Assembly: GCA_900473205.1 (NCBI GenBank) | Contig: UCLB01000018.1 | Span: 1 to 48,581 of the forward strand | Source: Hyphomicrobiales bacterium | GTDB lineage: Bacteria; Pseudomonadota; Alphaproteobacteria; Rhizobiales; Rhizobiaceae | Direction: 5' to 3' | Length of the DNA stretch: 48,581 bases | Part shown: positions 43,429 to 48,581 of the stretch, piece by piece | Layout of the letters: every line of letters starts with the position of its first letter | How positions within the stretch are numbered: the stretch's first letter is position 1 | Notes under the pieces: model-generated | Databases searched by the model: none | Told to the model about the DNA's origin: nothing | What the model saw: only the letters and a program-made list of their open reading frames with translations | Translations under genes and position numbers: made by a program

Positions 43429-43830
43429 ACGCAATACTCCGCTCGAAGGCATCGGGCAGGAACGGCACAGTCGTTCTTGGGCAACCCGACACTGAAACAC
43501 CAGATGAAGCGGCGGTCTTCTGTCTTTTCTCGATCCGCCGTTTCCTCACGTCGATAGAACGCGCAACGTGGCGATAGTGTTGAAAGGCTGCGCCGAAAAA
43601 TTGAAAACAATATTAATAAAATGCAAAATATCGGCTTAAGGCTAAATTAGCGGTTCGGTCCCAGCTCCTCGGCAAGCTCCGGCTTGACCTCCGTCAAACC
43701 CCGATCACCCACAGTTTTTTTGACAACGAAACAGCGGCGTCGTATCTTGCGCCGAGAGTGTCGCAAATGAGATATACAGCGGACGGTTTCCAAGCAAGGA
43801 ATTGCGTTTCCGCAATGGAGCATGGTCATA

Positions 43831-44871
43831 ATGAGCAAAACTCCTCCCAAGAAACGCTCAGTCGTCTTTTTTATGGTTCCGCAATTCACCATGCTGCCAT
43901 TTACGGCAGCGGTGGAGACGTTGCGCATTGCCAACCGTATGCTGGGTTACGCAGCTTATGAGTGGCGCCTTGCCTCGGCGGATGGGCAGAAGGTCGCCTC
44001 CTCCAGCGGCATCGCACTGGAAGCCAACACATCACTGGCTGAAGAGCGCAAATCGGTGAGCGGTGAAAACCGCCCGAACATGGTGCTGATCTGTTCCGGC
44101 ATCGATATCGAGCAATACAACAACAAATCCGTCAATGCGTGGCTGCGCGAGGCGAACAATCGCGGCATCGCGGTCGGTAGTCTCTGTACGGGCGCACATG
44201 TGCTGGCCCAGGCTGGCCTGCTGAACGGCAAGCGCTGTGCGATCCATTGGGAAAACCTGCCCGGCTTTTCCGAAGCCTTTCCGCAGGTGGAGGTCTATGC
44301 CGACCTCTACGAGGTGGATGGCAACATCTATACCTGCGCGGGCGGCACGGCATCTCTGGACATGATGCTGAACCTGATCGGTCAGGATTTCGGTGAAAAC
44401 CTCGTCAACCGCGTCTGCGAACAACAACTGACGGACCGGGTGCGCAACCCGCATGACCGGCAGCGCCTGCCGCTGCGCGCGCGTCTTGGCATACAGAACG
44501 ACAAGGTTCTGTCGATCATCGAACTCATGGAAAGCAACCTGTCCGAACCGCTATCCCTGCTGGATATTGCAGATGATGCCGATCTGTCACGCAGACAGGT
44601 GGAGCGTCTGTTCCGACAGGAAATGGGCCGTTCCCCTGCCCGCTATTATCTGGAAATTCGTCTGGACCGGGCGCGTCACTTGCTGGTTCAATCGGCAATG
44701 CCGGTGGTGGAGGTGGCCGTTGCCTGCGGCTTCGTTTCCGCGTCGCATTTTTCCAAGTGTTATCGCGAAATCTACAATCGCACGCCGCAGCAGGAGCGCG
44801 CGGAGCGCAAGCTGGTTATGAGCGCATCCCGCATAGCCGCATCCGCCAGCCAGGGTAAGCCCGCCCACTAG
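43831..44871 (+). CDS. GlxA-family transcriptional regulator (DJ-1/PfpI plus AraC domains)
   Basis: The 346-residue protein joins an N-terminal DJ-1/PfpI-like domain (residues 1-170; VGSLCTGAHVLAQAGLLNGK contains the Cys) with a C-terminal AraC helix-turn-helix (LSLLDIADDADLSRRQVERLF, then PARYYLEIRLDRARHLL). Relatives often sense nitrogen compounds such as choline, carnitine or arginine and activate their uptake or catabolism. The ATG at 43831 is preferred over the GTG/ATG at 43822. No target gene is adjacent. The stop is 2 bases from the convergent nnr stop. Confidence 0.88.
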   Translation: MSKTPPKKRSVVFFMVPQFTMLPFTAAVETLRIANRMLGYAAYEWRLASADGQKVASSSGIALEANTSLAEERKSVSGENRPNMVLICSGIDIEQYNNKSVNAWLREANNRGIAVGSLCTGAHVLAQAGLLNGKRCAIHWENLPGFSEAFPQVEVYADLYEVDGNIYTCAGGTASLDMMLNLIGQDFGENLVNRVCEQQLTDRVRNPHDRQRLPLRARLGIQNDKVLSIIELMESNLSEPLSLLDIADDADLSRRQVERLFRQEMGRSPARYYLEIRLDRARHLLVQSAMPVVEVAVACGFVSASHFSKCYREIYNRTPQQERAERKLVMSASRIAASASQGKPAH

Positions 44872-44873
44872 TC

Positions 44874-46340
44874 TTAAAAAGGACGAACCGCCGCGGCCAA
44901 ATCCTCGGCGGTGAGACCCGGGCCCAGACGTTGGGCCGTTTCACCATGCAGCCAGACAGCGGCAGCCGCGGCCTCAAAAGCCGAAACCTGCTGCGCCAGA
45001 AAACCGCCCGCTATTCCCGCCAGCACATCTCCCGACCCTGCCGTAGCCAGATACGGCGGCGCATTGGTGTTGACCAGCGCGCGACCATCCGGAGCCGCAA
45101 TCACCGTATCTGCGCCCTTATAGACAACCACCGCATTGATAAGCGCCGCAGCCGCCTGTGCTTTCTCGATCTTGCTAAGATTGTCGTCCGCCGCAATGTC
45201 AGGAAACAGACGACCGAACTCACCCTCATGTGGCGTCAGAATGCGGGGCGCATCGGCAGCGAAGAGATCGAAGAGCCGCTGCGGTTCCTGCTTGAACGCC
45301 GTGATGCCATCGGCATCCAGTACAAGCGCCTTGTCCTTCAACAGGGAGACGAAGCGGCGCGCTTTTTCGAGGTCTCCAAATCCCGGGCCGAGAACATAGG
45401 TATTGTGGCGCTTGTCGCCAGCCCACGCTTCAAGCTCCTCATCGCTTTCGATACCTGACACCATCACCGCCGTCAGCATCGCAGAAAGCACGCCCAGCGC
45501 CTCGTGCGGCGCAGCAACAGTAACAATGCCTGCACCGGCACGAAAACCCGCCATCGCCGTCATGCGGGCAGCGCCGGTGGCATGGGCGGGGCCAGATAAG
45601 ACGGTGAGATGCCCGCGCTTGAACTTATGCGTATCCTCGTCCGCCTTTGGGAACGCACTCATCCAGAGCGAAGGATGGTTTTCGCAGATCAAGTCGCTAT
45701 GTTCCCGCAGAATTCGATGCGGAATGCCGATATCGAAGACCTCAAGCTCACCACAAAGCGACCGTCCAGGCATCAGCACATGGCCTGGCTTGCGCGCCAT
45801 AAAAGTGATTGTTCGCGCGGCCTGAAACGCTCGTCCCAATGGCACGCCTCGCCTTCCGTACAAACCGGATGGCAGATCGATGGCGATAACGGGTATGGCG
45901 GCTGTCTCGACTGCATCGATAAGAGTAGCCACCTCAGCAGGCACATCACGGGACAGTCCCGCACCGAAAATCGCGTCGATCACCACATCGCCGGATCGGG
46001 GCTGGTAATCATCTAGCGGTTCGAAAGACTGTGCCATGCCATCGAACGCCTGCTTCGCCGCTCCCTTCAACTTGCCGATATCGCCGAAGACGAAGACAGC
46101 AACCTCGGAACCGCTCTCCTTCAACGCGCGCGCTGCCACGAAGCCATCGCCGCCATTGTTACCGATGCCGCAAAGGACGACATAGCGGAGCGCTTGCGGA
46201 TAGTATTTGAGCGCGCATGCGGCGACGGCCTGCCCTGCCCGTTCCATCAGCGCGGAGACGGAAATGCCACTTCTTTCCGCACTCGCATCAATACGCGCCA
46301 TGGCGTCTGGGTCGATCAAAGCATGGCTGGCTGAAAACAT
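44874..46340 (-). CDS. nnr: Bifunctional NAD(P)H-hydrate epimerase/dehydratase (Nnr)
   Basis: The 488-residue protein joins an N-terminal YjeF epimerase domain (LCGIGNNGGDGFVAARAL, DAIFGAGLSRDV) and a C-terminal ADP/ATP-dependent NAD(P)H-hydrate dehydratase domain (LTPHEGEFGRLF, YKGADTVIAAPDGRALVN, ATAGSGDVLAGIAGG). It repairs hydrated NAD(P)H. The start at 46340 (MFSAS) or 46343 (MMFSAS) fits the family. Confidence 0.94.
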   Translation of the reverse strand: MFSASHALIDPDAMARIDASAERSGISVSALMERAGQAVAACALKYYPQALRYVVLCGIGNNGGDGFVAARALKESGSEVAVFVFGDIGKLKGAAKQAFDGMAQSFEPLDDYQPRSGDVVIDAIFGAGLSRDVPAEVATLIDAVETAAIPVIAIDLPSGLYGRRGVPLGRAFQAARTITFMARKPGHVLMPGRSLCGELEVFDIGIPHRILREHSDLICENHPSLWMSAFPKADEDTHKFKRGHLTVLSGPAHATGAARMTAMAGFRAGAGIVTVAAPHEALGVLSAMLTAVMVSGIESDEELEAWAGDKRHNTYVLGPGFGDLEKARRFVSLLKDKALVLDADGITAFKQEPQRLFDLFAADAPRILTPHEGEFGRLFPDIAADDNLSKIEKAQAAAALINAVVVYKGADTVIAAPDGRALVNTNAPPYLATAGSGDVLAGIAGGFLAQQVSAFEAAAAAVWLHGETAQRLGPGLTAEDLAAAVRPF

Positions 46341-46343
46341 CAT

Positions 46344-47030
<687 letters not shown>

Positions 47031-47040
47031 AAAGACTGAA

Positions 47041-47059
47041 CCCAGCAGGAAAAGCTGGG
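47041..47059 (+). other. Hairpin between glnB and glnA
   Basis: CCCAGC and GCTGGG pair around a 7-base loop. No T run follows. It may process or attenuate the glnBA transcript. Confidence 0.4.
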
Positions 47060-47099
47060 GCTTCACCTTGTTATCATTACACTCAAGGAAAAGTTTCAA

Positions 47100-48509
47100 A
47101 TGACGACCGCAAACGATATTCTCAAGCAGATCAAGGACAACGACGTGAAGTTCGTTGACCTGCGCTTTACCGACCCCAAGGGCAAGCTGCAGCACGTCAC
47201 GATGGACGTAGCCTGTGTGGACGAAGACATGTTCGCCGATGGCGTGATGTTCGACGGCTCCTCCATCGGCGGCTGGAAGGCTATCAACGAGTCCGACATG
47301 GTGCTGATGCCTGACACGGGCACAGTTCACATGGACCCGTTCTTCGCGCAGTCCACCATGGTCATCATCTGTGACATTCTCGACCCTGTCTCGGGCGAAT
47401 CCTATAACCGCGACCCACGCGGCACAGCCAAGAAGGCTGAAGCCTATCTGAAGGCTTCCGGTATCGGCGACACGATTTTCGTTGGCCCAGAGCCTGAATT
47501 CTTCGTCTTCGACGACGTGAAGTACAAGGCCGACCCATACAACACGGGCTTCAAGCTCGACTCGTCCGAACTGCCGTCCAACGACGACACAGACTACGAG
47601 ACCGGCAACCTCGGCCACCGTCCGCGCGTCAAGGGCGGCTACTTCCCGGTTCCTCCGGTCGATAGCCTTCAGGACATGCGTTCCGAAATGCTGACCGTTC
47701 TCGGCGAAATGGGCGTTGTCGTTGAAAAGCACCACCATGAAGTCGCTTCTGCACAGCACGAGCTGGGCGTGAAGTTCGACACAATGGTATCCAGCGCCGA
47801 CAAGATGCAGATCTACAAATACGTCGTGCATCAGGTCGCAAACGCTTACGGCAAAACCGCAACCTTTATGCCGAAGCCGATTTTCGGCGACAACGGCTCC
47901 GGCATGCACGTTCACCAGTCCATCTGGAAGGGCGGTAAGCCGACCTTCGCTGGCGACGAATATGCTGGCCTGTCCGAGACTTGCCTCTACTACATCGGCG
48001 GCATCATCAAGCATGCCAAGGCGATCAACGCTTTCACCAACCCAACGACCAACTCCTACAAGCGTCTGGTCCCAGGTTATGAAGCACCGGTTCTGCTGGC
48101 CTACTCCGCCCGCAACCGTTCCGCCTCGTGCCGCATTCCGTTCGGCTCCAACCCGAAGGCAAAGCGCGTCGAAGTCCGCTTCCCTGATCCGGCCCAGAAC
48201 CCGTATCTCGGCTTTGCCGCGATGCTGATGGCTGGCCTCGATGGCATCAAGAACAAGATCCACCCCGGCAAGCCGATGGACAAGGATCTCTACGACCTGC
48301 CCGCCAAGGAATTGAAGAAGATCCCGACGGTTTGCGGATCGCTGCGTGAAGCCCTCGACAGCCTCGACAAGGATCGCAAGTTCCTCACCGCCGGCGGCGT
48401 GTTCGATGACGACCAGATCGATGCCTTCATCGAACTGAAGATGCACGAAGTCATGCGTTTCGAAATGACCCCTCACCCGGTCGAATTCGATATGTACTAC
48501 TCGGCGTAA
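47100..48509 (+). CDS. glnA: Glutamine synthetase type I
   Basis: The 469-residue enzyme has the class I motifs [44 protein letters not shown] and [11 protein letters not shown]. The adenylylation Tyr lies in [11 protein letters not shown] (residue 398 counting Met). It makes glutamine from glutamate and ammonium. Regulation by adenylylation and by PII is expected. Confidence 0.97.
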   Translation: MTTANDILKQIKDNDVKFVDLRFTDPKGKLQHVTMDVACVDEDMFADGVMFDGSSIGGWKAINESDMVLMPDTGTVHMDPFFAQSTMVIICDILDPVSGESYNRDPRGTAKKAEAYLKASGIGDTIFVGPEPEFFVFDDVKYKADPYNTGFKLDSSELPSNDDTDYETGNLGHRPRVKGGYFPVPPVDSLQDMRSEMLTVLGEMGVVVEKHHHEVASAQHELGVKFDTMVSSADKMQIYKYVVHQVANAYGKTATFMPKPIFGDNGSGMHVHQSIWKGGKPTFAGDEYAGLSETCLYYIGGIIKHAKAINAFTNPTTNSYKRLVPGYEAPVLLAYSARNRSASCRIPFGSNPKAKRVEVRFPDPAQNPYLGFAAMLMAGLDGIKNKIHPGKPMDKDLYDLPAKELKKIPTVCGSLREALDSLDKDRKFLTAGGVFDDDQIDAFIELKMHEVMRFEMTPHPVEFDMYYSA

Positions 48510-48516
48510 TTGCCGG

Positions 48517-48550
48517 AAAAGGCGCTCTTCGGGGCGCCTTTTTTGTTTTG
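48517..48550 (+). terminator. Terminator after glnA
   Basis: Arms AAAAGGCGC and GCGCCTTTT with an 8-base loop are followed by a T-rich run to 48550. Confidence 0.88.
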
Positions 48551-48581
48551 TTGTTATGACAGCGGGTGCGGCTCACCCCCC

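Overview
The window looks like chromosomal DNA of a Rhizobiaceae bacterium, most likely Agrobacterium or a close Rhizobium relative. The evidence is gene content and family types: a glnB-glnA pair, a bifunctional Nnr, rhizobial-type YidD, a DUF1489 protein, a BTLCP transglutaminase-like peptidase, glycerate 2-kinase, GTTC-N7-GTTC alphaproteobacterial SOS boxes, an EcfG-type general-stress promoter and RIME-like intergenic repeats. No rRNA, tRNA, CRISPR array, integrase or transposase was recognised.

The left third (1 to about 14.9 kb) is accessory. It starts with the edge-truncated 5' part of an exonuclease III gene and a small acidic protein with an EcfG-like promoter. Next comes an apparent SOS-controlled operon of a UvrD/Rep-type helicase, an SRAP (YedK/HMCES-type) abasic-site protein and DNA polymerase IV. 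On the minus strand follow a zinc alcohol dehydrogenase, an SDR oxidoreductase with an optional Tat leader, and a three-gene operon: a TnsA-like protein, a membrane-anchor-less FtsH-like AAA+ zinc protease and an exported HSL-type esterase. That operon also has an SOS-box-like sequence in its leader, so two facing transcription units here may form a DNA-damage regulon. The TnsA-like/FtsH-like pair is the best candidate for an undescribed system. Then come a divergent Phd-like antitoxin/PIN toxin pair, a wrecked locus (5' half of a C5 DNA methyltransferase abutting the 3' part of an AT-rich DUF4238 gene), and two pairs of RIME-like repeats, one enclosing a DUF559 endonuclease-like gene.

From about 14.9 kb to the right end the window reads as core chromosome: glycerate kinase, an MsbA-like exporter, an AI-2E-family permease, DUF2336, a coupled nitroreductase/flavin reductase pair, thrS, a Fe-S scaffold-yidD-DUF2267 operon (DUF2267 frameshifted), folE (with a possible THF-II-type leader), hisI, patatin, CBS, rhomboid, PAS and PilZ proteins, a BTLCP peptidase, sdaA, an unlisted 33-residue membrane peptide, a phosphodiester glycosidase, entericidin with a perfect EcfG promoter, a LysR regulator divergent from a DUF1127 protein, glgX, a response regulator, a GlxA-type AraC regulator, nnr, and the nitrogen-regulation pair glnB-glnA behind a sigma-54 promoter.

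All calls come from reading the sequence and recognising family motifs. No database search was run. Start codons were adjusted where a Shine-Dalgarno sequence or overlap pointed to a different start.
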